Of a stretch of 64,000 nucleotides of DNA, positions 34,235 through 47,575 are shown one piece after another (position 1 is the first letter of the stretch; each line of letters begins with the position of its first letter). Below the pieces are notes generated by a model, which worked only from the letters and a program-made list of their open reading frames with translations, ran no database searches and was not told the DNA's origin. The translations under genes were made by a program, and so were the position numbers. The stretch is from Penicillium oxalicum (lineage: Eukaryota > Ascomycota > Eurotiomycetes > Eurotiales > Aspergillaceae): assembly GCF_001723175.1 (NCBI RefSeq), contig NC_064651.1:1674001-1738000 (forward strand), in the 5' to 3' direction.

Positions 34235-36217
34235 GTTGACAAGATGATGAGACTGAGCTGGTGCGAGATAGCGAAACAGTAAAGGCGAAGATTAACTGCG
34301 ATGGAGAAACTGAGGACACAGCGTGCAACCAAGGCGACTGGCTAGACGTCGGCACAAATGTTCGAAGGGGCCTGGGACCAAGGATCAAGGGTGGATTGTC
34401 CTCTAAGGAAGCCCTTCAGAAAATTAAAGCAAGTATTGTTTGGTGCAGGTCATATAAAGACCCCACACTCAAAGCCCAGAAATAGAGACTTGTAGAAGTC
34501 AAGAGGATGAAAAGAAGATAGGCGCAGATCGATGGGGTGCTTGCTCTATCTATAAGGCAGGAACGGTGTGCAGGGGGAGTTTGCGACTCGATCGGACAAT
34601 ACAGTGCGGTACGGTAAAGATACGTCTGTAATGTAATGATTTAGGTTAGATTACGGAAACTCGGCTGGGCGGTGCAAGCGGGACAAGGGGCACACTTTCA
34701 GCCCCAAGTCCTTCGAGTCGTGGAGCACGGCGGCAAGAGGGTGGCAATGAGGGCGCTGGAACTTACATCAAGATTGTATGGAGCTTCATGGACCGCCGTC
34801 CGAGGCTCGAAGTGTGACACTTTCACTTTTGTGTGAATCGAATCTTGGATGGAATCTTTACCACCTGCCCGCAGAGTGAAATTTGATTCCCAGATGGACA
34901 AATGTGGAGACCAGAGTGAAAATCGCAAGTGACCAGGGGGAGTGCAAGCCGCGTGAAAACAGGAAGAAGAGTAGAATTCCAGAATCTTGGTTTGGAGAAT
35001 ATGAGAAGATCGATGTAGCTTTATAAAGTCCAAGATAGTATTCTTGCGACGGTCTGAAATGAATGTCATCTATTGTCCTTGGATTAATCCAACCTCTTAC
35101 ACACGATCATTCACTTCGCGCTGCTACTCAAAGTCAGGAGTCAGGGGCAAATCTGCACATAATTGTCGCGCGCTTTCTGAATCGCGAAATGTTCATCAGC
35201 CTCCAGATGAAAGGGTGAAGTAGTGGCGCAAGGTCGAGGAGCACAAAATAATGTGTCGAGCTTTCAAAACTACACGGAAGTAGGGCTTTTGGTTCGCCAA
35301 TCTTACGCGCGCATTGAAATCTCGCACTATGTCGGCGCCTCGCGCCCTTCCACTTTCCGGGTTAAACCACAGCGACAAGGCAACCCAGCCATTGTCTCTA
35401 CTTTCGTTCTGACTTTGATCGCCATTCAAGCGGATAGAAGGGTAGATGTTACAGGCGGCTCGCATTCATGACTGGCAAAATCGACCAAATGGAGAGTGTG
35501 AGTGGCAATCAAAGCAGTCAAGATTTGATTCCCTGGGTCGACCACATCGCCCTGGATCCCAAGTAGCAAGCATACCCGCCCGGGATCCAATTGCACCCAG
35601 TGTAATCTCCCGAATTTGCTTTGCTTCATCTTACATGGAAAAAATGGCCTGAGCAAAGTGCCATGGCGCTTCAAGCTCGACTGCATACTTAGAAGCGCCT
35701 TGAAGAAAGGAAGCGCCATACCTAATTTTAGCCTGTTGCTGAAAATAGATTCTACAGATTCTAACCGCTTGGTGGGCATGGCAATGTAAGATCATACTGC
35801 AGGTAGCGAATGTTTCCAAGGTCATGCATGATCTCTCAGAATTTGATACTCTCAGTTGAATTTTAATCTATTTCTTTTTTTTGTCATTTTGAAATGAGGA
35901 ACGTTTTGAGGCTCAATTATTGGTCGAGAGGAGTCTCAAATGAAGATGAGTTCAGAAAAAAAAAATCTCCGCCAATTAGCATAGTGTACAACCAATGCTC
36001 AGTATTCCCGGAGCGAGCCGTATTCTTTCCTGAAGGAACATCGAGTTCGTTCCTGACCGGCAGTGAAGAATCGGACGCGACAAAATAGAAACGATTTCAA
36101 AAAAAAACAGTGGCCAATGACCTGTCATCATGCCAATTCGCGGAATGGGGTATCATATACCATCAAGGTATTTTAAACGAAAAAAAAAAAAACACGATCG
36201 CTCAAAACTGTAGAAAT
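34235..36217. other. Intergenic region, no supported gene
   Basis: About 2 kb. The first few hundred bases are the promoter of the 33.5 kb gene. Small frames (e.g. 34698-35069 minus, 35426-35779 minus) have no domain or splice support. A-rich runs occur near 35960, 36100 and 36180. Confidence 0.55.
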
Positions 36218-38431
36218 CTAGATGAGCAGGTAATGCCAGTTGTTGCGCCGCATAATGTCCCGCCACTGGACTTGTTGGCGCTTGATTTCTCTTCCTCCTA
36301 GAGTTGCCCCTGTCCCAGTAGGGGATTGGGAACCGGACCGATCAAGCCTGCTGATCGGGCTCGTGAGTGAAGAGCTGTAGGACTCGCTGGGCAGACCATG
36401 CGTGTTGACTGGATCATCGGTCAGTCGCCAGACCTCTTGAAGAAGGCGATACATGCGTCCAAAGCTCCCCAGATCAGCATGATCGCCAAGAGCGGCGGCG
36501 CGATCAGCTAGGACACTCCGGAAGGAGCTGGATGGCGTGCTGTAAACGCCCGCCATCAAAAGTGGCCACACCAAAGAGCGATCGAAGCCATGGGGACCAG
36601 CCGGAATGAACTGGAGAGCGTGAGTGATGGCCGCAATCAAACTTTCATTGCTAGCCTGATTGCGGTCGAAGCCCGGCACGAGGCTGCAAAGATAAATCCG
36701 GGCAGCGAGCCGAAAGATGGTCGACATGGTCTTCGTGAGGATTTCAGGACGAATAGATCCGGTGGCGGACGAGAACGGATTCTCCAAGGTCTGGTCTGCT
36801 GGCTCAGTGTATTCTAATTGGCGTCCCAGCGCCTGAACGTGAGAGCACACAGCCAGATCATCCACTCGACCCTCGGCTTTCAAAGAATCCAAACAGGCAA
36901 TTTCTGAGATCAGGTACATAATTCTGTCATCGCAGCCCATGAGCTCTCGTAGGCCAGAGGCGGTCCCGCTTAGATGCTTTGCGCGATAAGAGTGGGCAAA
37001 TTGCGGTGTCTTGCCGGTCATGGTGCAGCCAAGAATGTCGATCCATGAGGTCAGGGCCATATTGAATGAAGGTACCATATATCCATTTTGGTACTCCATT
37101 AAACGTGCGGGAAGACCCAGTCTATCCACAAGGTTGGACGCAGCCTGGAAGTGATCGAACCAAGGGATATCCGGGAGATGGTCATCTGAAGGGCCCACAG
37201 AGCAGTGGAAAAATATCATGGCAAGAGTCGCATCGAGAATTTCCTCCAAATTCGTGTCTTCGCCGAGTGCCTGGCACAGCTGTGAAATTGCCTCGTATCG
37301 GTGGCGCATGATGTCCTCATCGATCTGGTCTCCTACAATGCCTTCGGTCGTCTTCAAGTGAATGGCTGCAACGCTCAGACAGCAATGAAGATAGCATTTG
37401 TTGGTTTCCAAAGCACGGAGAATTGCCTGAGCGCGTACGTGACCTCGTTGATGGACCTCCAAAACGGGGAAAATTTGCCGCAAGACGTTGTGAATGAAAT
37501 GATCGAGAAGAGGCTGATCTTGCTCAGAGACTGGGATGGCGCTTTGCATCCATAACGTTGTTTGGTCAACAGAAGAGCCAAGACCATTCATATCAGGGAA
37601 GGATGATGCCTGATTGAAGTATTCCTCAGTTTCAAACCATCCTTCATCACCAAACGTTGGCAAGGGAGCGCTGAGTTGTGGGGGAGCGAAGGCGCTGAAT
37701 GTCGACGTTGACGAGTCATGACGCATGGGAACATCGTTAATGTATGTTTGTCTCTCGGTCCTCACATCAATCTCGTAAGGGGACATAAAAGGGCCGTATG
37801 GTGCAGTTCCTAAGCCAGGGACCGGCAAATGAGCCGAGAACATGTCGTGAGGCTCCGAGTACATGGGACGATTGAAATCATATTCGGGCGAGCCAGATGT
37901 AGGGGAGGTTAATGTGCTGTGGCGATTCCGGAAAGCCTCTATTGTCGAACAGAAGCATGAGATGATGTGTCATGTAAACTGCAAAAAAAGTAAGGGATGT
38001 TCTTACCAACTTGGCTACCATTGCGCTCGATCATCTTGGTTTGTTTAATTTTGTTCTTGATTCGCTCCTTTTGGAGTTTCCTCTGATCCGCGTTTCCCCA
38101 CCAGACAGGTCGCTTGTACTCGCAGCGCACGCTGAGGTTGATACAAGCGCCACATGCTGGATGCTTTTCATCGCACTTCTTGCGGCGAAGACGACAAGTG
38201 AAGCAACCTTTGATGAAAGAGAAGTCAATAAATGTGATCATAGACTAAGCCAAAGGGGAATACTAGGGAATCTGGGATGGACATACCAGATCGGGATCGT
38301 TTATGCGCTTTGCCGGACATCTTATCGTTAGATTGGGATGAGTCGGTCTGAGAAGCCGATGGTGAGCTTGTTTGAGGTCTGCTTGCTTTGCTAAGCAATG
38401 GAGCCGAAGAGTTCTTTTTGGTGGATGGCAT
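36218..38431 (-). CDS. Zn2Cys6 transcription factor with Fungal_trans_2-type C-terminal domain
   Basis: 688 aa from three exons, 38287-38431, 38007-38207 and 36218-37938. Splices restore SRSGCFTCRL and [11 protein letters not shown]. The binuclear zinc cluster has the exact spacing C50-x2-C53-x6-C60-x6-C67-x2-C70-x6-C77 and is followed by a strongly basic linker ([19 protein letters not shown]) that would contact DNA or serve as nuclear signal. A polar linker (residues 115-240) leads to a long helical regulatory region containing [19 protein letters not shown], then [15 protein letters not shown] and [20 protein letters not shown]. These are features of the fungal-specific transcription factor domain 2 family. 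Known: such proteins regulate metabolic and developmental genes as dimers. The target genes are unknown. It stands isolated between gene-poor blocks, so there is no cluster to assign it to. Confidence 0.88.
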
Positions 38432-41400
38432 CTTGATTATGAGAGCCAATGCTCGCAATCAAATAAGGGGACGAATAGAGAGCAGGATGCGGTCGCAGAC
38501 AGGCGCGTGATATTATAGCAAAGCTTGACCAGCAGGCTTTACGTTCTAAAAGATAGCGAAGGAAAGTGAGTAGGTAATTGACCGTGCAACTGGAACTTGA
38601 TGAATTTTTGATTGTGTGTGGGATTGGAGAAGCTTTAAAGATCATGATCATCCTAGAGACGCATGAATGGCTGTTTCTATTTTAGAACTTGGTTGCTCCT
38701 CTTTGCTCGAGTAAACTTTGGCTGCACACTCCGAATAATTGGCGGGGCTGACAGGACTGGGGTGAGGATGTCTACCGGGCAGTTGTGAGCAGGAAACCAA
38801 CCTGAAGGGATAAGCCAATGGAAGGACAGGAAACACAGATTAATGGTGGAATTTGCTAAAATTGGGCTAATTAGCCTTCTTTTTTTAGGTGTTGCAAGGT
38901 AGTATAGCAGCATTAGTGTCATGCATCACACTCTCGACTTCGTCCGAGGACTGGGTACGGAGTGACCTTGGTCGAGACCAGTTCGTGTGCTAGAGGACAA
39001 GGGTGACTGCAGATGCCGTATCCGATTGGTCCTGCGAGCCAAATATGGAATCATTTGGCAGCCAAATTTTGGCAGCTCCATCTGAAATTATTTTGACAGC
39101 TTCGCACCAATTTTTTCGCACTGGATCCTGCCATGGGATGTTGGAACGCCACTCCAGTGGCAGGGGCTTTGGCTACCCGAGCCTTGTTTTGAATAGACAT
39201 GCACTTTTACATGGCAAGCATATTTCTACTTTGCTCTCCATCAAAGACAACAGGGAATTGATATTTTGCCGATGCTGATAGAAAATCTGCACTAAGCGAG
39301 GCCGCAGCTTCCTGAATTGGCATATTATTCTTGTATGGAAGCTACCACAGGCCGGCAGCTCCATTTTGCAAATGCCTTCATGCCCCGAAGCAGGAATGTT
39401 TTTCGCTGATCTGAGCTCTGTTAACCAACTCTCCACCGCACTTTGAGAGACCCGACCACCTTGGAAAGAGGGGGAAACATGATTCAATGCGTTGTGACTG
39501 GCTGTAAAGTTATGCAATGTGATGTGACCAGAGAGACGGTGGACCAAAGCCAAGCTTCGGTTCAGAGTGCGCAGATTGGCTGAGGCTCCGTGAGCTCTAA
39601 TTTCCTGCGTGGGAGTTGGGCCCCAACCAACCAATTAGCAAAAGAATCGGGTTGGGGCACAGACCCAGGTGTGATGAGTGATAAGATCTCACCCCACACG
39701 GATGTTGGTCCCCTTAATTAGTAGCATTTAAGCGCCCAAAGTGTGCAAAATCAAAGCTAATTTGCTCTCAATTCGACCAGATTTGGGTATTGTGAGCAAA
39801 AGTTTGGTCATGCGAGTGACTCGCAGTTCTCTCGTCTCTTCCCTTCTGGGCGAGAGTTTGCTAAATTAAACCACTCAATGACCTTTATCCAGGTTTCTGA
39901 AAATAGACGATGAATGTCCCAATCAAGTCAATTGATCGGCTATTGCCAGTATAGACATATCAATCTCTCCTGTCACTCAGTGGGGTCATAAGGTCTTATT
40001 CACAATTTGCGGTCTGCCTCCAACGAAGTGTTCCATGAAAAATTCAAGACCAATCATTTCGTAAGAGATATGTGGCAATTTTACTCGATGATCTAAGATT
40101 TTGGCGGAGTCTATTGATGCTGAGGTCTGCTACCTGGAATGCCTTCTTGGTTCATTATCAACTTGAATCAGTCTCATAAGTGATACATAATCAAAGTGGC
40201 ACACAATGCCCGACAGCAAGCCAAGTAAAAGTTGAAAGATACGCTTAAAGTTCTGGGGGGCGGCAATCGCATGGACTAAGATGTATGTTCATTGTTGGAA
40301 TAGATAGACAGTTCGCATCCAGGGAGTAATCAGATATTTATCACAGAGCCCATTCATAAGGTTGATCAGATCTCTAGTACCAGCCCGGACCAAATAATGT
40401 CAATATTCCATCAGTGACGTACTCAGTATACGGCTTCGGAGGTACGGAGAAGTGACATTGAGCACATGCTTTCAACTATTGCCGCCTAAGGTTGTCATCG
40501 GCCTGTTCCTTCCGCCTGCAAAGATATATTCATTTTGAAAAAGTGAGAATATACTTTAGAATATAATCTCCAGGCACAGAAGTGCTTTAAACTTCGAGAT
40601 GAACGAGGACGAAGATAACATAGTTATGCCTAGCAAAGGTTTACACTAGTGAGAAATTAAAAGCACAGAAAAACACACGCCGAAGAATAAGCACCTTGCC
40701 AATGTATAAAGACCATGAACCATGATAATTCAGGGCTCCCCCGATTGAAGAGATGTCCCGATACTAGTAAGGAGGTCGGCAATAGTAGCAGGAAGTGTGC
40801 CCACGTTAACTCCATGCGGGGCGCAAGGTTGCTCCCGATCAATGACGATACAATGGAACCTTCCTCTATCTCATCTCGGCAACATTCACCGAAAAAGAAT
40901 CACTGTCGCAGAATGGACTTGAAGATAAAAAGTGAGGCGGTGGTGGGTTCGAAGATCTTCCTTGGTCAGCTTATTTTTAATGATTGATCATGGTCTTGGG
41001 CTCTTCACGTCCCTATGACCCGCAGTCGGGTGCTATCCGTCTAAGCAGGTGTTCTACTTTCCGTAAGTTGTAGCTATCCAGTGTTCATCCATTTGGGTTA
41101 AGACAATTTTATCTCAAAAAAAAAATGACCACAAATCTAGATCGTTTCCCAAATTCAAGCTTTGGCCTCGCTTATCAGATTATCGGCAAAATTGAAGCAG
41201 ACCGATCGTTCTCAGCTCCCGTAGTTGATTGTCAAGTTCGTGAAGCTCTTACTTAATTGTCTATTTGCTTTTGCATCGTGCCCTATATGTAAATCTGGGA
41301 CCAGTCTCCGACTTTGCACTTTGGTTGCCTCAGCCGCATTGTAATCAGGTCAACACATCTCACCCGCCATAGCGTGAACAAGCAACATGCCGTTCGGCCG

Positions 41401-42984
41401 CCGTGAGCACAGCTTGCCTACAGGATTTCCTCGTCAATTAAGGCCGCTTCAAAAGTCATTGAGCAGAAATTGCCTGAGTATGCACGATACCATTCTTCTA
41501 TTTGACAGGCTGATACAGATGGATAGCCAAGTGTCCAGGTCTGGTCAAGGCCCGGGCACCGTGCGGCGCACTTCCCCGTGACTGAAGCGGGACAAATGCG
41601 GCCGAATCGTAACGTGGGTGAGATGAGAGTTGCAGTAAGCAAGGTCGGTGCAACTTAAGACCCATGCACGATTATGAGGCAATGTGAAGACCAAGCACTG
41701 TTATGTGAGATCAGATACCTCTGTGTCTGCTTCTGAAGAGTCACTTGCCGTCCAGACCGAAACCACACATCCGAAATAGTAGTGTTTGCCCAACCTTGCC
41801 TATCAGCGCCAATTAATGGTGCACCGGTTACTATTCATACCATCGCGATGAATGGCCAAGCTAAGCGCAGTTGATACGATTGTTCTAGGACCTGAGAGCC
41901 TCCCAAATGAGTACTGCTCGTTGCAAATTGCGTACTATTTTCCACAACTCGTTATTTTTGGAGGTGCATCTTCCTGCAGGCGGGCCCGCCCGGTGTGGTC
42001 AACCAGGAATCCCCAGGTAAAGTTCACGAGCGGCGGTCAAGGTTCCTAGCAGATCTGGGGACCAGACAGAGTAGAGCCACAAGGTGAGGCCCATGACTCG
42101 AGCAGGACAGGGCTAGGCGGCAGCTAAATATACTAATTGTGTAAGTCCAGGATTGCACCCCATTCCTACGGGAATGAAGTAGGCGCTAACTGCCTGTCGA
42201 TGTATGGCCGTCACGTTGTCTCCGATTTCTAGCGTGGCCCATTCGGGACTTGCCAATCTGCAAGTGGGCGCTAACTGCAGGCCAGTCACAACCACGTATC
42301 CGGGGCAGACAGAGTTCGACAGGCGATCAGATCAGGCCAACCCGTTTGGAAGCCGGCCTCTCAGGACTCGAAATAGACTGCATTCTCCTGGTCGCGCAGC
42401 GTGACGCTCGTGCTGATTGGACTACAATGCACGGGATGTGATCCCTTGGTCTGGACTACTGTACCGTGATCACATTTTGTCACACGCCGACATGACTGCT
42501 CCTGTTCTATCGCCGCTTCACCTCCATTCGCATCGAGGATAGATGAAATTCTCATGCTGGGTTGCTGCCCCGACTCGAGATCGTGCATCCAATAGGTTCC
42601 CCACCCCGGTCCCTGGCAATTTCTTCATCTAAGCCGGGTCGCTTCCTGCTCTGCCGCCGACCCGGCGCATATGGTTTCAGGTTGCTTCCCAGCCTCGGGC
42701 ACTCCAATTGCTGTCATAACGTCCGTACATATACTCCAGAAGCCCATGTGCGGGACGCATCGCTTCTGAGTTTCCCTAATCCGTTCTGTTTCTCGCGTAA
42801 CCCAAGACACTGGCTTGTCTTGTTGGAGATTAATATCTCGAGCTATCTAGAGCGTTTATTGTTGTTATCAAACATTCAACGCCTTGTCAGCCCTTCCCTT
42901 CTCTTCTCTCACACCGCCGTAACAAAAGGCTGGTCAGCATTGGTATTTCAAAGACCAGCCTGCCTAGGTATCACACTAGACATC
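38432..42984. other. 4.5 kb gene-poor, AT-rich block
   Basis: No supported gene. Sequence is AT-rich with many stops in all frames. The longest open frames (39173-39634 minus; 42562-43101 plus) lack recognisable domains. The part nearest 42984 is the promoter/leader of the SAM/PH gene. No terminal repeats or transposon motifs were noticed. Confidence 0.5.
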
Positions 42985-45462
42985 ATGGTATGTCCAGCGG
43001 CAATCAATGCATCTAGGAATTGTTACTCATCAAGAGCACTAGGATTCCCTTCGAGCTCGTCGCAAGGCAGCGCCTGCTTCAGTCAGCATCAAGAACCATG
43101 AATACTTCTACCCTGCAAAAGAAGTCGTGAACCGACGCTTTTCCGATACAACCAACTTTGATGATACCGATTTTGAAGCGAGTGACTCCGACGAGGAATC
43201 CCTTCAACAGAGTCTTCAATCCGTCAGTCGAAAACCTTTTGTGATTCGTTTCGGCGACTTCACCTTGATCGTACTAACAATCAGATCGCACAGCTGGCCT
43301 ATGACAGCAACACCACTCTTTCCACCCCGGAATTACCGACACCGAATGATGCTCGGCCGCGCACGACCGGTAAGAGACGAGAACCAGCATATGTGAGAGG
43401 CCCAAATGGTCCTCACCTTTTCAGGGACTCGACAGGCTCAACAATTTATGAGCCCTCGACCGCCGAGATCGACTTGTACTTTGAGCGCTCGCCTTTGCAA
43501 AGCGAGTTCAGCCGTTCGATGGAAACCCCGACACGTTTCCCTTTCTCTCCCAAGACTCCCAAAGCTCTGACAACGGTCCACCCCGATGTCTCTCAAGTCA
43601 CCAAAGAGGAGATCTTGAACTGGAAGCCCAGTCAAGTTGCGCACTGGCTGTATATCGCCGGCTACAACGATGCGGTCATTGAGCGATTCATTGTCAACGA
43701 TATTGCTGGATCCGTGCTTCTCAGTCTGCAGATTGACGACCTCAAGGAGCTCAGCATTCATTCTTTCGGTATGCGTCACCAGATCATGGCCTCAATTGAG
43801 CACCTGAAGACGACGATGCAAACGGGTCCCCCTTTACCTCCAACACCAGAGCCTTATTTCTCTGATTTCCCGGACAGACCCTCCGCTGGCCGCTCATCGC
43901 CGGAGCGCAAGTCACCGGAACGGCGTTCTTACACAGTCTCTGTGTCTCCGAACGGAGAAATTCTGTCCAACCACGCCTATGGGCAAGAGGGCAACCCTCT
44001 TGGTCCTCAAATCACACCGGCTGAATCGGTATCAATTGTGGGCATTGAGCAAGTGCTTCCCAAGCCTCATAGTTGCTCTAAGGGGGAGAAGTGCTCAAAG
44101 TACAAGAGACAGCAGCGAATGCTTGAGAAGCTCGCTGCCGAATTCCCGGACGGAGTGATTCGTGAAGGCGCTATCATCGCTGGTAGTCCTGGAAATCCCC
44201 TTACGGCCCAGAACATGCTGCGACCAAGCTCCAACCGTCAGCCTTCCGTGGTAGCATCATCAGACATTTTTGGACCTGGTCCAGTCACAGGACCACGGTT
44301 GTCCGAAGCCGCCCTGAGTGGAATTCAGAAATTAGACCCGCGGGAGACCATTCGAAATTTCTTGAATTATCAGCATTTGGAGAATGTTCCCCAGCAAAAG
44401 CCGGTGCTGTCGGATCTGAACACAACCAATCTGCCTCCCCATGATTACTCAATCGAGCTCTCCCCGGCGCCTCCCCAGTCGCACAACATGGCCAATAATC
44501 TTCGTAACCTGCCCAAATTGACAATTCCCACAAGTCCGAACACCGAAGAGATGACCACTGCTGTGACCACAAACCGGTCGATGACTCCTACCCAGCCATC
44601 TGCGGGATACGACTCTCCTACTGCGGTTCAGCGCTATGGGCCATTCACCCAAAACGCAGGTGCAGTAGACTACTATCGTCAAGGAACCCCATTCACTGAA
44701 GTGGATGTTCCGATCACCGCGATTCCGAATGGCCCCATTGCCCGTGAGGCGTCTCAATCGGTTCCTCCCGATATGCAATTTGGCACTTTGTTCCCACCTT
44801 ATCGGGACCCTCTCATGCGCAGCACTTCGGTGCGCCCCAGTGCTCCTCAAAGCCTCCGAAAGGTTCATGAGGATAAGCCCTTGACTCCTATTGACACCCC
44901 AGCGGACCTCATCCGTAGCCCTCGCGTTCAACAACATGGTTACAGTTCCTCCCAGTCGTCCCAGTCGTCCCTCACCTCCGACCCAGAAGTGACTCAAAGT
45001 GGCTACATGAAGAAGCGCAAGACTACTCGTCTTCTTCGACACGAGTGGCAAGATGCTCACTTCACCCTCCGCGGAACAAACTTGGCCATGCACAAAGATG
45101 AGCGAGATGCCCACCGCGAGTCTCGTGCCTTGGAGATCATCGACGTCGACGACTATGCGGTCGCTTGCTCATCGGTTGCCGCCAGTTCCAAGCTTTCCGC
45201 CGCCTTCAAGAAGTCCGTCCTTCGTCATGGCAACGGCATGGGTGGCGCTCGGAACGAACCTGCATTTGCTTTCTCTCTTGTTCCTTCAGCCAAGGAAGGG
45301 GAGAAGAAGTCCTTGTTCAACACCAACGGCCCCAAGCCTCATCACTTTGCCGTCAAGAGTCGGGATGAGCGCATCGAGTGGATGCGCACCGTGATGATTG
45401 CCAAGATCGCCGGCCGAAAGGGTCAGGGTGAAGAAATCTCCGTCAATGGCCAACCCATCTAA
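42985..45462 (+). CDS. SAM and PH domain protein (signalling/polarity scaffold type)
   Basis: 786 aa in my model: exon 1 is only the ATG (42985-42987), exon 2 is 43043-43222, exon 3 is 43285-45462. The second intron (GTCAGT...ACTAACAATCAG) has a textbook branch site. The spliced N-terminus (MDSLRARRKAAPASVSIKNHE, broken here for length) is basic and leads to an acidic patch (DDTDFEASDSDEE). A SAM domain lies at about residues 169-237 (ILNWKPSQVAHWLYIAG, GSVLLSLQIDDLKELSI, MRHQIMASIEHLK). A long disordered, SP-rich linker follows, then a C-terminal PH domain (about 633-770) with GYMKKRKTTRLLRHEW and a final helix DERIEWMRTVMIAK. Known: SAM domains mediate oligomerisation, PH domains bind phosphoinositides or proteins. 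Fungal proteins of this layout (Boi-like) act at the cortex, but no SH3 domain is seen here. The exon 1 assignment is inferred. Confidence 0.85.
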
Positions 45463-45936
45463 TTTGAGACTATGTTTCATCCTGTGCAATATGTCGGTTA
45501 CTAGCACTTTTTTATTATGACTGCACGTTTTGTCTTTCCTTTTTTTGTTTTGTGCTTTCTTTCCCTCTTCTTTTTGTGAGGACTTTTTGGAAATTTGCCT
45601 ACGGTCATTGATTTCCTTTGCATTGCGTTCCACCGCTCCCTGTCACGAGAGCGTCGCATCTGTTCCAGTATAAATCTCCTTTGTCTTCTGTTTATTATCG
45701 TTCCCGGATGAGACTTTCTTTTGGACGGACAAGATGCATAGTCGCTGGCCGACATGAAGAACAACCTGATACCCGCTGAATAGCATTTAGCACTACAGAC
45801 TTTGAGGCGACTCAACGAATGATTAATCGAATTGTTTTGGCAATAACATCTTGCGATTAACTGCCCGCACATACATATATATCACAGCTAGGGATGTAAG
45901 ATCTTATGAAATGAATCATCCCAGCAATACCTCTTT
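45463..45936. other. Convergent 3' flanks
   Basis: 474 bp between the stop codons of the SAM/PH gene (plus) and atg5 (minus). T-rich 3' UTR-like sequence; no gene seen. Confidence 0.6.
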
Positions 45937-47012
45937 TTAGCCCATCATCCTGACAACAATGTAAGCCCACCCATCACCGTAGGCCGAGCATCTCACGACC
46001 TCTTCAATGGGAGCCGACATGGGCAGAACAGCTCCGTGTAGAACGGGCTTTGCAAGGACAGGAGTTCTGCGGCTTGGAAAGAGGTTTGGTAGTAACTTAT
46101 TTAAAGCACCTCCAATAGTTTGAGGCTGGGACCCAGGGCTAGACCGTGGGCTGGTCGACTGGGTTATGGTCGAATTCGAGATGAAGGGGGGAAGTGGCGA
46201 TTGCACAACCTTGAGTGATCCAGACTGCTCATCTGGCGGCAGGGGCAGGAAAATCCGAATGGGCACATTCCGAAAAGGTTGAGATGGGGGAGGTAGGAGA
46301 ATTTGTGAGATTCTCTGAAAGGAGGCAAGGTTTACTAGGCAGAGTCAGTTGATCGAGTCGGAATTCCAAAACAAGGATCCCTCCAAATCAGGGCCTTACC
46401 ATCTTCGACTGCCTTCCAGAGGCCCGATGAGTCTTCTTTGGAAAGGCTCATGATGCCCTTTGCAGTACCATTTCGAAGAAAGTCCGCCTCCTTGACGCTG
46501 TTGATGAATGCATCGTTCATTACCATTCCATTCTCGTCTAACCGGACAAGATCTTCGGAGGGCCAGTCGCTGAAGTGCACTGTCAATCGCCAAGGGGCTG
46601 ACGATTCTGTTTGCTGGGTAGGATCATTCCTCAGACCGGTCTTTGAAGCAGGATCTACACCCGCGTACAGATCGAAAAGAAGACCGATAGGATAATGCCA
46701 TTTCAGGGGAACTCCTTCAAAGGCGAACCATCCATCATGATGTCGCGATGAAGGTTGGATCAGATATGCGGAGAAGAAGGCGCGGACTCTTGGAAGCAAA
46801 GAGGGAAGGTACGAGACCCTCGGACAAGAGATCTGTCAAACGAGTCAACTTTTGTATCGGGCATTTCAAGTTTGACCGTCGGGGAACTGCACAATGTATG
46901 CATCTGTCTTGTCGTAGCTCCGACTCTCAGACGGGGCGAGCACGATTTCCAGAGGAATCCGACCTTCCCATACACTTTTCTGAATAGCTGCTGGGGATGC
47001 TGGATTGTCCAT
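45937..47012 (-). CDS. atg5: Atg5, autophagy conjugation protein
   Basis: 316 aa from three exons, 46893-47012, 46400-46832 and 45937-46334. Exon 1 gives [20 protein letters not shown] and [20 protein letters not shown]. The first donor is the weak GTGCAG, but the next exon continues the family sequence exactly ([20 protein letters not shown]). Also diagnostic are [24 protein letters not shown] and the stretch [11 protein letters not shown], followed by [16 protein letters not shown], whose Lys is the expected Atg12-conjugation site. The C-terminal ubiquitin-like fold includes [12 protein letters not shown] and [17 protein letters not shown]. Known: Atg12-Atg5 with Atg16 acts as the E3-like enzyme for Atg8 lipidation on the phagophore. 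Length matches fungal Atg5. A poly(C) tract on the coding strand lies about 150 bp upstream of the ATG. Confidence 0.93.
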
Positions 47013-47575
47013 CTTGAATAGAAGGGGCAGCGATGAGCCACACAGGGGTGGAGCTTACCAAATATCAGTATGGGCCTTGACACGAAACAGAATGATGCGA
47101 CTCACCGACCAGCCAAGGCGCGAGCGATGATCTACTAATCAATTAAGCATGAGGGGGGAGGGGGGGGGGGGGGGGGGGGGCATATAATCAACGGCAACAC
47201 GATAACGCTCCTCGAGAACAGCTGATCGGACAGTTTGAATAACCACTTGGACTTGATGAGTCCTTACAATTTGCAAGATGTCCTCTGGTGCTAGAATGCC
47301 GAGACTCGTTGTTCCGCGATTTGTTTGTTTACAGGCTGATTGACACGGCGTGCTTGCCAACAGATGCTGGCTCGAGACGGGGATGGCTCGTCACGGTTTC
47401 AGGCAGCATATTATGCCTGAGGCCACAATATGTTGCCCTCTGTTAGCAGTCCGTTTTGCAGTCCTCTTGGCGTCATCAATCATGGTCAGCTCAAACGACC
47501 AATGATTCAAATCTTTTGATACAGGGGGCTCACAGATTATATTTCAGTCCTCTTGAATTTGAGACTATTTCTCAG
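47013..47575. other. Intergenic: atg5 promoter with poly(G) tract and hydrolase 3' flank
   Basis: 563 bp. Plus-strand G6-A-G21 at 47153-47180 sits about 140-170 bp upstream of the atg5 start. No gene seen. Confidence 0.6.

Noticed and set aside
40940..40960. GGTTCGAAG word resembling a tRNA B box
   Set aside because: The following bases do not fit GTTCRANNC, and no A box or cloverleaf could be formed around it. No convincing tRNA was found elsewhere either.
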